Of a stretch of 64,000 bases of DNA, positions 8,287 to 17,123 are shown piece by piece. The notes below the pieces were generated by a model. It made no database searches. It had not been told where the DNA came from and saw nothing but the letters and a program-made list of their open reading frames with translations. A program made the position numbers and the translations under genes. Source of the stretch: Methyloversatilis sp. (GTDB taxonomy: Bacteria; Pseudomonadota; Gammaproteobacteria; Burkholderiales; Rhodocyclaceae); contig NZ_JAUYNV010000053.1 in the NCBI RefSeq assembly GCF_030698125.1, positions 58,717-122,716 on the forward strand, written 5' to 3'. Every line of letters starts with the position of its first letter. Position 1 is the stretch's first letter.

Positions 8287-8702
8287 CTTTCGAGCTGCCG
8301 GATCAGGAACTGCTGGTAGGCGATCGTTTCCTTGACCATGTCGCCGATGGACACGACGCCGACCAGTGCACCGGATTCATCAAGCACCGGCAGGTGGCGG
8401 ATGCGCTTGTCTGTCATCAGATGCATGGCGTCATCCACCGTATTGGCCGGTGTCACATGGATGAGCTTGCTCGTCATCACCTCGCGCAGCGGTGTCGACG
8501 ACGAGCTTTTGCCTTCCAGAACCACACGCCTGGCGTAGTCGCGTTCCGAAAAGATGCCGGCAAGCTTGCCGGCATCGGTCACCAGCACGGCGCCGATGCC
8601 GTGCTCCGCAAGAAGGCGCAGTGCGTCCAGCACAGTGCGATCCGCCTCCATCTTTGCAATCGGGGCGGTCTTGCCTTCGAGTACCTGGGCTATCGTTTTC
8701 AT
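8271..8702 (-). CDS. Tandem CBS-domain protein
   Basis: 143 residues consisting almost wholly of two CBS motifs (about 8-62 and 72-128), with GIFSERDYARRV and GVVSIGDMVK as the typical motif ends. Pairs of CBS domains form a Bateman module that binds adenine nucleotides or similar ligands. Stand-alone members are regulators of unknown partners. The start is supported by AGGGAGGATGCACC upstream. It lies just downstream of rpoD on the same strand (53 bp), so read-through from rpoD is possible. Confidence 0.88.
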   Translation of the reverse strand: MKTIAQVLEGKTAPIAKMEADRTVLDALRLLAEHGIGAVLVTDAGKLAGIFSERDYARRVVLEGKSSSSTPLREVMTSKLIHVTPANTVDDAMHLMTDKRIRHLPVLDESGALVGVVSIGDMVKETIAYQQFLIRQLESYITS

Positions 8703-8755
8703 GGTGCATCCTCCCTGTTGTCTATCAAGACTCCGGATGAGGATTCAACCCGAAA

Positions 8756-10813
8756 TCAGGTCTCCGTGTCGAGGAAGCTGCGCAGCTTCTCCGAACGCGA
8801 CGGATGGCGCAGCTTGCGCAGCGCCTTGGCTTCGATCTGGCGGATGCGTTCGCGCGTCACGTCGAACTGCTTGCCGACCTCTTCCAGAGTATGGTCGGTA
8901 TTCATTTCGATGCCGAAGCGCATGCGCAGGACCTTGGCTTCGCGTGGTGTCAGGCTGTCCAGCACTTCCTTCGTGATGTCGCGCAGGCTGGCGAACAGCG
9001 CGGCGTCTGTCGGTGCCAGCGTCGCAGTGTCTTCGATGAAGTCGCCCAGATGCGAATCGTCGTCGTCGCCGATCGGCGTTTCCATCGAGATCGGCTCCTT
9101 GCTGATCTTCAGGATTTTCCGGATCTTCTCTTCCGGCATTTCCATGCGGATGGCCAGCGTCGCCGGATCAGGCTCGGCACCGGTCTCCTGCAGGATCTGG
9201 CGCGAAATGCGGTTCATCTTGTTGATCGTTTCGATCATGTGCACCGGAATGCGGATGGTGCGCGCCTGATCGGCAATCGAACGCGTGATGGCCTGACGGA
9301 TCCACCAGGTCGCATAGGTCGAGAATTTGTAGCCGCGACGATACTCGAACTTGTCCACCGCCTTCATCAGGCCGATGTTGCCTTCCTGGATCAGGTCGAG
9401 GAACTGCAAGCCGCGGTTGGTGTACTTCTTGGCGATCGAAATGACCAGACGCAGGTTGGCTTCGGTCATTTCGCGCTTGGCGCGGCGCATCTTCGCTTCG
9501 CCGGTGGACATCTGCTTGTTGATGTCCTTCAGTTCCTTCAGCGGCAGACCGATGCGGTCCTGGATGTCGATCAGCTTGCCCTGTTCCTCGATGATGGCCG
9601 GCGCAGCGCGCAGCAACTGCGCGCCATTCGACTTGGCAGCGGTGATTTCGCCCTTCAGCCAGTCGATGTTCACCTCGTTGCCCGGGAACACCTTGATGAA
9701 GTGCGAACGCGGCATGTTGCCCTTGTCCACGCACAGTTCCAGGATCTTGCGTTCGTGCTTGCGTGCCGACTCGACCATGCCACGCACCGAATCGCACAGC
9801 TTTTCGATCATTCGGGCGGTGAAGCGGATGTTCATCAGCTCGTCCGACAATTGCTTCTGCAGCTTCAGATAGATCTTGTCCTGCGAGCCCTTCTTGTCCA
9901 GCGTTGCCTGCATCCTGGTGTAGAAGGCGCGGATGTTCTCGAAGCGCTCGAGCGCGTCGGCCTTGAGCTGGATCAGCGAGGCGCTCATCGCGCCGGCTTC
10001 GTCTTCCTCTTCCTCGTCGTCCTCTTCGCTGTCCTCGTCAACAGCCGGCTCCGGTGCCGCCGCAGCGGCTTCTTCCTCGACCGCGTTCGGATCGATCAGG
10101 CCGTCGATCAGCTCGTCGATGCGCATTTCCTCGCGCGCCACCTTGTCGGCCATGTCGAGGATTTCCGCAATCGTCGTCGGGCAGGCGGAGATGGCCTGAA
10201 TCATGTGACGCAGGCCGTCTTCGATGCGCTTGGCGATTTCGATCTCGCCCTCGCGCGTCAGCAGTTCGACCGTACCCATTTCGCGCATGTACATGCGCAC
10301 CGGGTCGGTCGTGCGGCCGAATTCCGATTCCACCGTGGATAGTGCCTGTTCGGCTTCTTCCTCGACTTCCGACGCATCGACCACAGCCGGGGCGTTCTCG
10401 CCCATCAGCAGGTCTTCCGATGCGGGGGCTTCGTCGAAGACACGGATGCCCATGTCGTTGAAGGTCGAAATGATCGACTCGATCTGCTCGGCATCGACAA
10501 TGTCGTCCGGCAGGTGGTCGTTGATCTCGGCGTAGGTCAGGTAGCCACGTTCCTTGCCGAGCGCAATCAGCGTCTTCAGGCGCAGGCGACGCTGGTCGGC
10601 GTCCATCGGCAGTGCATTGGCGACGGCGCCGGCTGCCTTGGCAGCTTTCAGTTCCTTCGCCTTGCTGGCAGCCGTGGCGGCCTTCGCGGGCTTTGCAGCG
10701 CGTGCTGCGACGGGCTTCGATACGGCTGCTTCAGTCGGGTTGGGGGCGGCAACAGGTGTTTCTTCGACCGCTACCTGCTTGCGTGTATCCTTCGACTTGT
10801 CCTTGGCGACCAT
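8756..10813 (-). CDS. rpoD: RNA polymerase primary sigma factor RpoD (sigma-70)
   Basis: 685 residues. An Ala/Lys-rich N-terminal extension (about 1-70) precedes region 1.1. The non-conserved insert has a strongly acidic run near residues 262-275. Region 2 ([18 protein letters not shown], then [16 protein letters not shown]), region 3 and region 4 ([20 protein letters not shown]) are complete. It directs core polymerase to housekeeping -10/-35 promoters. The gene is last in the rpsU-yqeY-dnaG-rpoD group, separated from dnaG by 295 bp that may hold its own promoter. Confidence 0.98.
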   Translation of the reverse strand: MVAKDKSKDTRKQVAVEETPVAAPNPTEAAVSKPVAARAAKPAKAATAASKAKELKAAKAAGAVANALPMDADQRRLRLKTLIALGKERGYLTYAEINDHLPDDIVDAEQIESIISTFNDMGIRVFDEAPASEDLLMGENAPAVVDASEVEEEAEQALSTVESEFGRTTDPVRMYMREMGTVELLTREGEIEIAKRIEDGLRHMIQAISACPTTIAEILDMADKVAREEMRIDELIDGLIDPNAVEEEAAAAAPEPAVDEDSEEDDEEEEDEAGAMSASLIQLKADALERFENIRAFYTRMQATLDKKGSQDKIYLKLQKQLSDELMNIRFTARMIEKLCDSVRGMVESARKHERKILELCVDKGNMPRSHFIKVFPGNEVNIDWLKGEITAAKSNGAQLLRAAPAIIEEQGKLIDIQDRIGLPLKELKDINKQMSTGEAKMRRAKREMTEANLRLVISIAKKYTNRGLQFLDLIQEGNIGLMKAVDKFEYRRGYKFSTYATWWIRQAITRSIADQARTIRIPVHMIETINKMNRISRQILQETGAEPDPATLAIRMEMPEEKIRKILKISKEPISMETPIGDDDDSHLGDFIEDTATLAPTDAALFASLRDITKEVLDSLTPREAKVLRMRFGIEMNTDHTLEEVGKQFDVTRERIRQIEAKALRKLRHPSRSEKLRSFLDTET

Positions 10814-11074
10814 GTAATTCCTCAGATCTGCGTGTTACCAACGATCTTCCGACCATCGGAATATCGTCCGCCGGCATCGATGAGACACCCCGCGATGTGG
10901 CGGCCCGGAATGCTGCGAGGGCATCCGGCTAACGTTTTACGATTCGTTCTGCGGCTCGTCCCACGCTCGTCCCACGATTCGCTCTACGGTTCGAGTACGT
11001 TGCGTCCGACGAGTTCGGCAGTGCCCGGCAGGACACCCGCGTCGTCGGCAGAACGTTCAATAGGGGAACCCATC

Positions 11075-11080
11075 ATTATA
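11075..11080 (-). promoter_or_regulatory. Candidate rpoD-proximal -10 box
   Basis: A perfect TATAAT on the minus strand lies 29 bp beyond the dnaG stop and 262 bp before the rpoD start. The matching -35 is poor, so this is a candidate only. The 295-bp interval it lies in contains no gene; it also has a direct repeat of CTCGTCCCACG (10956-10975). Confidence 0.4.
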
Positions 11081-11108
11081 CGTGTTTTAGGGTGCGCGTC
11101 CGCCTGTT

Positions 11109-12875
11109 TCAAGTGCCGGCCTTCTCCTTCAACAGGCGGTGCAACTCCTCCTGCTGCGCGGGGGTCAGCCCGGACTGCCGGCTCAGTTCGGTCAAGCGCT
11201 TGATCGAATTCGATATTCCGGCACGTCGCAGATGCAGGATGGTGTCGTCGAACATGTGCGGCAGTGCGCCTTCATCCGCTACATCTTCCAGCGAGCTGGC
11301 TGCGGCTTCAGTCATCAGCGCCCCGTGCGGGCTGTCCCGGAAAAATTCCATCAGTGCAGCGGCATTCGGCGATTCGATGTCGCCATGTTCCAGGCAGTCG
11401 GCCACGGCCTGCACCGCCTGCAACCAGCTGTCGTCCTCCACGAATTCCAGATGGCCCAGCCGCAGGCTCAGGTCGGGGCGCTGCATCACGATGCACAGCA
11501 ACTTGCGGGCAGGCGACGACGGCGCAGTGCGCGGCGCCGCTGCCGGCGCGCGCGCCGGGTAGCTGCCGCGGCGCGGTAAGCGCAGCCCGCATGCCTCGGC
11601 CAGTTCGGCCGCAGACAGGCCGACCGCCGGCGCCAGCAGATGCAGCAGCTGGGTGCGTAGTGCGCCGGCCGGCACCTGCGTGACCAGCGGTCTCGCTTCG
11701 GTCACGAGCTGCGCGCGCCCTTCGGCGCTGCGCGTGTCACAGCGCGCCTCGAGCTCGTGCAGCAGGTATTCGCTCAGCGGCTGTGACGACAGAGCAAGCT
11801 GGCGGAAGCGGTCTGCGCCCTGTTCGCGCACGAAGCTGTCCGGATCGTGTTCCGGCGGCAGGAACAGGAAGGATGCGGATCGACCGTCGGCGAGTTCGGT
11901 CAGCGCTGATTCGAGCGCACGCCAGGCGGCCTTGCGACCGGCGCGATCACCATCGAAGCAGAACACGATGCGATCGGTCTGGCGGAACAGTTTGTGGATA
12001 TGGTCGGCTGTGGTGGCGGTACCGAGCGTCGCGACCGCATTGCCGACGCCGAACTGCGCCAGCGCCACCACATCCATGTAGCCCTCCACCACCAGCACGA
12101 AGCCGTCGTCGCGAATCGCCGCGCGCGCCTGCGTCAGGCCGTATAACTCGCGGCCTTTCGAGAACAGGGGGGTTTCCGGGGAATTCAGGTACTTCGGCTC
12201 CCCCTTGTCGAGCACGCGGCCGCCGAAGCCGATCACGTTGTTGCGCGCGTCGAAGATGGGAAACATGATGCGGTCGCGGAAGCGGTCGTAGCGCCGCCCC
12301 TTTTCCTGACCATCGGACGCCTCGGCGTCGATGACCAGACCGCATTCGTTCAGCCCGGGCGCCTCGTAATCATCGAAGGCGTCGCGCAGGCCTTGCCAGC
12401 CATCCGGTGCGTAACCGATGCCGAAGCGCGCAGCGACCTCGCCCGACAGGCCTCGTCCCTTCAGGTAGTCGATGGCACGGGGTGTCTTCTTGAGCTGCTG
12501 CTTGTAGTGATTCGCGGCGCGCGCCATCAATTCCGTCAGCGAGGCCGCCTGCTGGCGGCGCTGCGCCATTTCAGGCGTGAAATCCTCACGCGGCACGGTC
12601 ATGCCGGCCTGGCGCGCCAGCTCCTCTATCGCTTCCGGATAGGGCAGCCCTGAATATTCCATCAGGAAGCCGATGGCGCTGCCGTGCGCGCCACAGCCGA
12701 AGCAGTGATAGAACTGCTTGGTCGGGCTGACTGTGAATGACGGCGACTTTTCGCTGTGGAAGGGGCAGCAGGCCTGGTAGTTGGCACCGGCCTTCTTCAG
12801 CGGAACGTGGTGCTCCACCACATCGACGATGTCGACCCGGTTGAGCAGTTCCTGGATGAAGGACTGCGGGATCAT
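11109..12875 (-). CDS. dnaG: DNA primase
   Basis: 588 residues. N-terminal CHC2 zinc finger (CCPFH about 36-40, then CFGC), catalytic core with the toprim residues in VVEGYMDVVAL and CFDGDRAGRKA, and a C-terminal DnaB-interaction domain from about residue 440 after an Ala/Pro linker. It makes RNA primers at the replication fork. It begins 12 bp after the yqeY stop and belongs to the macromolecular-synthesis group with rpsU and rpoD. Confidence 0.97.
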   Translation of the reverse strand: MIPQSFIQELLNRVDIVDVVEHHVPLKKAGANYQACCPFHSEKSPSFTVSPTKQFYHCFGCGAHGSAIGFLMEYSGLPYPEAIEELARQAGMTVPREDFTPEMAQRRQQAASLTELMARAANHYKQQLKKTPRAIDYLKGRGLSGEVAARFGIGYAPDGWQGLRDAFDDYEAPGLNECGLVIDAEASDGQEKGRRYDRFRDRIMFPIFDARNNVIGFGGRVLDKGEPKYLNSPETPLFSKGRELYGLTQARAAIRDDGFVLVVEGYMDVVALAQFGVGNAVATLGTATTADHIHKLFRQTDRIVFCFDGDRAGRKAAWRALESALTELADGRSASFLFLPPEHDPDSFVREQGADRFRQLALSSQPLSEYLLHELEARCDTRSAEGRAQLVTEARPLVTQVPAGALRTQLLHLLAPAVGLSAAELAEACGLRLPRRGSYPARAPAAAPRTAPSSPARKLLCIVMQRPDLSLRLGHLEFVEDDSWLQAVQAVADCLEHGDIESPNAAALMEFFRDSPHGALMTEAAASSLEDVADEGALPHMFDDTILHLRRAGISNSIKRLTELSRQSGLTPAQQEELHRLLKEKAGT

Positions 12876-12887
12876 GCCCGCGCCCGG

Positions 12888-13343
12888 TCAGCCGCCAGCG
12901 CCGCCGAGTGCGGCCTTCACGAGCGCCGACGCAGCGGCCATGTCGGTTTTGCCGGCCAGCTTCGCCTTCAGCGGACCCATGACCTTGCCCATGTCTGCCG
13001 GACCGGTTGCGCCGACAGCGGCAATCACCTCGGCGATGACTGCACGAACCTCGTCGGCGCCCAGTTGCTGCGGCATGTAGGCGGTCAGGATTTCGAGCTC
13101 GGCCTTTTCCGCGTCGACCAGATCCTGGCGGCCTGCGCTTTCAAACTGGCTGATCGAGTCGCGCCGCTGCTTGAGCATCTTGTCGATGACTGCGGTGACC
13201 TGCGCTTCGTCGACAACGATTCGTTCATCGACTTCCTTCTGCTTGATCGCCGAGAGCAGCAGGCGAATCGTGCCCAGACGCGCACTGTCCCGGGCGCGCA
13301 TCGCCGACTTCATGTCTTCGGTGATCTGGTCCTTCAGGCTCAT
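12888..13343 (-). CDS. yqeY: GatB/YqeY-domain protein
   Basis: 151 residues. It matches the YqeY family (MSLKDQITEDMKSAMR at the start, GKVMGPLKAKLAGK near the end), homologous to the helical tail domain of the GatB amidotransferase subunit. The function is not established; a role near tRNA-dependent amidation is often suggested. The start at 13343 gives the conserved N-terminus. It lies between rpsU, which has two hairpins after it, and dnaG. Confidence 0.92.
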   Translation of the reverse strand: MSLKDQITEDMKSAMRARDSARLGTIRLLLSAIKQKEVDERIVVDEAQVTAVIDKMLKQRRDSISQFESAGRQDLVDAEKAELEILTAYMPQQLGADEVRAVIAEVIAAVGATGPADMGKVMGPLKAKLAGKTDMAAASALVKAALGGAGG

Positions 13344-13387
13344 GGTCGAGTGCTCACAGCGAAACGGTTGGAGGGGCGCAACAAACA

Positions 13388-13425
13388 CAAAAAGCCGAAG
13401 GCGCTAGCGAGCGCATCCGGCTTTT
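13388..13425 (-). terminator. Rho-independent terminator after rpsU
   Basis: On the minus strand AAAAGCCGGATGCGC and GCGCCTTCGGCTTTTT pair around a short loop, ending in a T run (TTTTTGTGTTTG). It is the second of two hairpins after rpsU and should reduce read-through into yqeY-dnaG-rpoD. Confidence 0.8.
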
Positions 13426-13433
13426 CGATTCAA

Positions 13434-13453
13434 GCCCTGCAGCCTTGCAGGGC
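13434..13453 (-). terminator. Short hairpin directly after rpsU
   Basis: GCCCTGCA-AGGC-TGCAGGGC on the minus strand, a perfect 8-bp stem starting 8 nt after the rpsU stop, without its own T run. Together with the next hairpin it forms a tandem stem-loop that probably stabilises the rpsU mRNA 3' end or assists termination. Confidence 0.6.
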
Positions 13454-13460
13454 CCGGCGA

Positions 13461-13673
13461 TCAGTACAGCTTCGGCGGCAGGGTCTGGCTGCGCAACCGC
13501 TTGTGGTGGCGTTTGACCGCGGCGGCCAGCTTGCGCTTGCGCTCGGCGGTGGGCTTCTCGTAGAACTCGCGTGAGCGCAGTTCGGTCAGCGTGCCTGCTT
13601 TTTCGATGGTGCGCTTGAAGCGACGGATTGCCACTTCGAACGGTTCGTTTTCCTTGACGCGAATACCCGGCAT
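13461..13673 (-). CDS. rpsU: Ribosomal protein bS21
   Basis: 70 residues, standard length. The N-terminus [20 protein letters not shown] and basic C-terminus ([17 protein letters not shown]) are typical. It is a 30S subunit protein near the anti-Shine-Dalgarno region. It heads the rpsU-yqeY-dnaG-rpoD group and is divergent from tsaD, the usual betaproteobacterial and gammaproteobacterial order. Confidence 0.97.
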   Translation of the reverse strand: MPGIRVKENEPFEVAIRRFKRTIEKAGTLTELRSREFYEKPTAERKRKLAAAVKRHHKRLRSQTLPPKLY

Positions 13674-13802
13674 GCAACAGCCCTCAATGGCGCGCCCGCT
13701 TCTCTGGATGAAAGCGAACGCATAACGGAAAGCCGATGAGTATATCGCCTAGTAGGCGGTGTGCCAAGCCTGACCGACGTTGCGCCCCGTACAATATCGG
13801 CC

Positions 13803-14813
13803 ATGTGGATACTTGGCATCGAATCGTCGTGCGACGAAACCGGTCTGGCGCTCTACCATGATGTGCGCGGGCTGGCGGCGCACGCCGTGCATTCGCAGAT
13901 CGACCTGCATCAAGCTTATGGCGGCGTGGTGCCCGAACTGGCGTCACGCGACCACGTGCGGCGCATCGTGCCACTGTTCCGTCAGGTACTGGCGGAGGCA
14001 GGTATCTCCGCAGGCGACATCGATGCGGTGGCCTACACGGCCGGACCGGGCCTGGCCGGGGCGTTGCTGGTTGGTGCAGCGTTTGCGGAGTCGCTCGCGC
14101 TGTCGCTGGGGCGGCCCGCGATCCCCATCCATCACCTTGAAGGTCATCTGCTGTCGCCGCTGCTGTCGGCAGACCCGCCAGCGTTTCCGTTCGTTGCACT
14201 GCTGGTGTCGGGCGGCCATACGCAGCTGATGCGGGTGACCGGCGTCGGCGCGTATGAGTTGCTGGGCGAAACGCTGGACGACGCGGCAGGCGAGGCGTTC
14301 GACAAGACAGCCAAGCTGCTCGGCCTGCCCTACCCGGGTGGTCCGGCGCTCGCTGCACTGGCTGAAGGAGGTGTAGCTGGCCGGATGAAGCTGCCGCGTC
14401 CGATGCTCGGCAGCGGCGATCTCGATTTCAGTTTTTCAGGCTTGAAGACCGCAGTTCTCAACACGGTCAACAAGGGCGTCGAAGACGCTGCCCGGGCAGA
14501 CCTCGCGGCCGAATTCCAGGAGGCGGTGGTCGACGTGCTGGTCGCAAAATGTCTTGCCGCGCTGCGCCACACCCGCCTGAACCAGCTGGTCGTGGCCGGA
14601 GGCGTCGGTGCAAACCGGCGCCTGCGCAGCCGGCTCGATGTCGAGCTCGCGCAACGTCGCGGTCGCGTGTTCTACCCGGAACTGGAGTTATGTACCGACA
14701 ACGGCGCGATGATTGCCTTCGCCGGCGCGTTGCGGCTGGCGGCTGGCCTTGCGCAACATTCTGCGGGCGGCGAAATCGCCGTGCGGCCGCGCTGGGCGCT
14801 CGATACGATCTGA
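13803..14813 (+). CDS. tsaD: tRNA threonylcarbamoyladenosine transferase TsaD
   Basis: 336 residues of the Kae1/TsaD ASKHA fold. The start [14 protein letters not shown] is diagnostic and fixes the ATG at 13803; the open frame further upstream is not used. HHLEGH carries metal-binding histidines, followed by [10 protein letters not shown] and later [10 protein letters not shown] and [11 protein letters not shown]. With TsaB and TsaE it transfers threonylcarbamoyl to A37 of ANN-decoding tRNAs. It is divergent from rpsU, as in many proteobacteria. Confidence 0.97.
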   Translation: MWILGIESSCDETGLALYHDVRGLAAHAVHSQIDLHQAYGGVVPELASRDHVRRIVPLFRQVLAEAGISAGDIDAVAYTAGPGLAGALLVGAAFAESLALSLGRPAIPIHHLEGHLLSPLLSADPPAFPFVALLVSGGHTQLMRVTGVGAYELLGETLDDAAGEAFDKTAKLLGLPYPGGPALAALAEGGVAGRMKLPRPMLGSGDLDFSFSGLKTAVLNTVNKGVEDAARADLAAEFQEAVVDVLVAKCLAALRHTRLNQLVVAGGVGANRRLRSRLDVELAQRRGRVFYPELELCTDNGAMIAFAGALRLAAGLAQHSAGGEIAVRPRWALDTI

Positions 14814-14823
14814 TCGCATCGCG

Positions 14824-15438
14824 TCATCCTGCGGCGGTTTTCTTGCGCCCGATGCGGCTTTCGCTGCCATTCATCAGGCGACGGATGTTTTCGGCGTGGC
14901 GCCAGATCAGCAGCCCGGCCATCGCTGCGAATGCGCCGCACACCACTGCAGAGCCGGTGTAAAGCAGGCCGGTGATCGGCGCGCTGCATGCGGCGAGCAG
15001 CGCGGCGAGCGACGAGTAACGCGTGACCACGACGACGCCGATCCAGATGCCGAGCGCGATCACGCCTGCGGGGGGTACGGCAACCAGCATGACACCGGCC
15101 GCCGTCGCAACACCCTTGCCGCCGCGAAAGCCCAGCGTGGCGGGAAAAACATGGCCGACAAAAGCCGCAACGCCCGCCAGCAGGGCCATGGTGTCACCCA
15201 TGCCCAGCGCTCGCACCACCCATACGGCAACGCACCCCTTCAGCGCGTCACCGAGCAGGGTGAGGACTGCCGCTTTCTTGTTGCCGGAGCGCAGTACGTT
15301 GGTGGCACCCGGGTTGCCCGAACCATAGCTGCGCGGATCGGCAAGTCCGAAAATCCTGCTGGTGATGACGGCGAAGGGGATGCAGCCGAATGCGTAGCCG
15401 ATGACGAGAGCGAGGGCGATGCTTGAAGCGGTATTCAC
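14824..15438 (-). CDS. plsY: Acyl-phosphate glycerol-3-phosphate acyltransferase PlsY
   Basis: 204 residues, usual PlsY length, with five membrane segments. Conserved motifs are YGSGNPGATNVLR, LLGDALKG and GFRGGKGVATAAGV, which form the acyl-phosphate and glycerol-phosphate sites at the inner membrane. It makes lysophosphatidic acid, the first phospholipid precursor. I chose GTG at 15438, just before the first membrane helix; the frame is open much further upstream, but that part overlaps folB and is not PlsY-like. It is divergent from folB. Confidence 0.93.
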   Translation of the reverse strand: MNTASSIALALVIGYAFGCIPFAVITSRIFGLADPRSYGSGNPGATNVLRSGNKKAAVLTLLGDALKGCVAVWVVRALGMGDTMALLAGVAAFVGHVFPATLGFRGGKGVATAAGVMLVAVPPAGVIALGIWIGVVVVTRYSSLAALLAACSAPITGLLYTGSAVVCGAFAAMAGLLIWRHAENIRRLMNGSESRIGRKKTAAG

Positions 15439-15501
15439 GATATGTGACGGGCCCGACGTAGAATCCGGCCATTCTAGTTCCACACGGGCAGCGCGCGAGA
15501 C

Positions 15502-15861
15502 ATGGACTGCATATTCATCGAAGGCATGAAGGTGACCGCTTCGGTCGGCATCTACGCGCGCGAGAAGGCGCATACGCAGCAGCTGGAAATCAGCATGACC
15601 TTTGGCGTGCCGGATGCCGCGGCCGAAAACGACGACATCAACGACACCATCGACTACGCCGAAGTGGTCAATCGCATCCGTGCCGAACTGGGCCAGCGAC
15701 ACTTCAATCTGCTGGAAACGCTGGGCGAATTCGTCATCCACATGATGCTCGAAGACTTCAAGGCTCCATGGGTGAAGATATCGATCGCCAAGACCGGCAT
15801 CATGAAAGACGTGCGTCAGGTCGGCGTGACGATAGAGCGGGGCCGTTCGCCGACAGCCTGA
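15502..15861 (+). CDS. folB: Dihydroneopterin aldolase
   Basis: 119 residues. It begins MDCIFIEGMKVTASVGIYARE, with the conserved Glu of the second strand; LLETLGEFV and KTGIMKDVRQVGVTIER follow. It converts dihydroneopterin to 6-hydroxymethyl-dihydropterin in folate synthesis. The plsY/folB divergent pair is common in betaproteobacteria. Its 3' end overlaps the convergent ogt gene by 62 bp. Confidence 0.95.
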   Translation: MDCIFIEGMKVTASVGIYAREKAHTQQLEISMTFGVPDAAAENDDINDTIDYAEVVNRIRAELGQRHFNLLETLGEFVIHMMLEDFKAPWVKISIAKTGIMKDVRQVGVTIERGRSPTA

Positions 15862-16345
15862 AGCCACCCGCCGCGGCCTCGTGCGCAAGAAGCCAGCGTT
15901 TGATGCCGGGCAGGAAGCCGGCGGTCGAATGCGCGAAGCCACCCAGGCTGCCGCCGGCCGCAACGATGCGGTGGCAGGGGATCACGATGGGAAACGGGTT
16001 TGCGCCGCAGGCGCCGCCGACCGCGCGTGGCGAACTGCCGATCTGTGCAGCGACTTCACCATAGGTCAGCGTGCAGCCCGGCGCAATCGTCCGCATCAGC
16101 TGCCAGACCGCGCGCTGGTGTGCCGTGCCGGCGGCGGCGAGCGGCAGGTCGAACGGGGTCAGCGGATCGCGCAGATACGCCGTGAGCTGGGTAGTGACTT
16201 CGCGGCCAAGGGCACAGCGCGCACTGCGCGTCAGCCCGGCAGGGAGAAATTCGATGCCGGCAACCGTGTCTGCTGCCAGACGTACGCCCAGTGCGAAGCC
16301 GGGTGCGCCAACGATGACGTCCCAGTCCTCGCCGGTCGTGCTCAT
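15800..16345 (-). CDS. ogt: Methylated-DNA-protein-cysteine methyltransferase
   Basis: 181 residues. The C-terminal domain carries the active site PCHRIVAAGGSLGGF, with Cys as acceptor, and the helix-turn-helix-like TYGEVAAQIGSSPRAVG. It removes alkyl groups from O6-alkylguanine in one suicidal turnover. The start at 16345 overlaps the stop of the upstream gene (ATGA), so the two are coupled. The C-terminus extends about 25 residues past the usual end and overlaps folB on the other strand. Confidence 0.92.
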   Translation of the reverse strand: MSTTGEDWDVIVGAPGFALGVRLAADTVAGIEFLPAGLTRSARCALGREVTTQLTAYLRDPLTPFDLPLAAAGTAHQRAVWQLMRTIAPGCTLTYGEVAAQIGSSPRAVGGACGANPFPIVIPCHRIVAAGGSLGGFAHSTAGFLPGIKRWLLAHEAAAGGFRLSANGPALSSRRPDARLS

Positions 16346-16926
16346 GGTGCGGAACGGCCCGCCAGCAGCTGTACCTTCAGATCGTCCTGTGTGGGCACCG
16401 GGCCGATCCACACTGCGAGCAGGCCGCGATAGAAGTCTTCGCCCTTGATCAGCGTGGACGAAGGCTGGCCATCGACCACGATGCGCGTGCCGCGGCCGGG
16501 TATCCAGTCCAGCGCCAGCCGGCTACCCGATTTCACCGACCCGATCGCCAGAACCTGTTGCGAAAAAGCCTTGATGCGCGGCTGCATCGCTTCGTACTCT
16601 TCGCGCGGCAGATTTTTCTTGATGCCGCGGATCAGCGGCTTGTTGAAATGTTCGGCTGGTACATCGATCATGGACACGATCTCGATCCGTTTGGCGCCCG
16701 GCACCGCCATGGCACTGTCGAGACTGTCGGCGGGCGCACCCAGGTAGAGCCCGATGGCATAGGCCTTGAGCGAATAGAGGCTGCGAATGCCTTCGCCATT
16801 GAGTTTCAGTGGCGCATCGGCGACGCGGGTGACCGGTTCGAAGCGCAGTGTCGCGGGCTCGGCGGCATGCAGCGGAACGGCCAGGCAAAACAGGAAAATG
16901 ACCAGCGCGAGGACGCGTGACGGCAT
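16342..16926 (-). CDS. Exported chalcone-isomerase-like protein
   Basis: 194 residues with a signal peptide ending near residue 21 (PLHA/A). The rest matches the bacterial chalcone-isomerase-like family: LNGEGIRSLYSLKAYAIGLYL, later WIPGRGTRIVVDGQ and FYRGLLAVWIGPVP. Bacterial members are usually periplasmic with no known enzyme activity; some bind hydrophobic ligands. The start at 16926 gives the signal peptide. It is coupled to ogt by ATGA overlap. Confidence 0.87.
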   Translation of the reverse strand: MPSRVLALVIFLFCLAVPLHAAEPATLRFEPVTRVADAPLKLNGEGIRSLYSLKAYAIGLYLGAPADSLDSAMAVPGAKRIEIVSMIDVPAEHFNKPLIRGIKKNLPREEYEAMQPRIKAFSQQVLAIGSVKSGSRLALDWIPGRGTRIVVDGQPSSTLIKGEDFYRGLLAVWIGPVPTQDDLKVQLLAGRSAP

Positions 16927-17123
16927 GCGGAACTCCGTTTGGGCGAGCCGCCGATTATCCCGCGCAGCCGGACGATGGCAACGCCGAAGTGGAGAAGATG
17001 ACAGATTTGTTGGGGAAAGAGCCTTAAAAAACGATCGCAACATATTGTTTTTTATGTCTTGAGGTGCAAAGATCGAGGGCCTGAATATTCAGTTGCCGCA
17101 TGTTTCGGCGGCAGGGAGAGCAC

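Noticed and set aside
15439..15963. N-terminal extension of PlsY by 175 codons
   Set aside because: It lies over folB on the other strand and is not membrane- or PlsY-like; GTG at 15438 gives the standard length.
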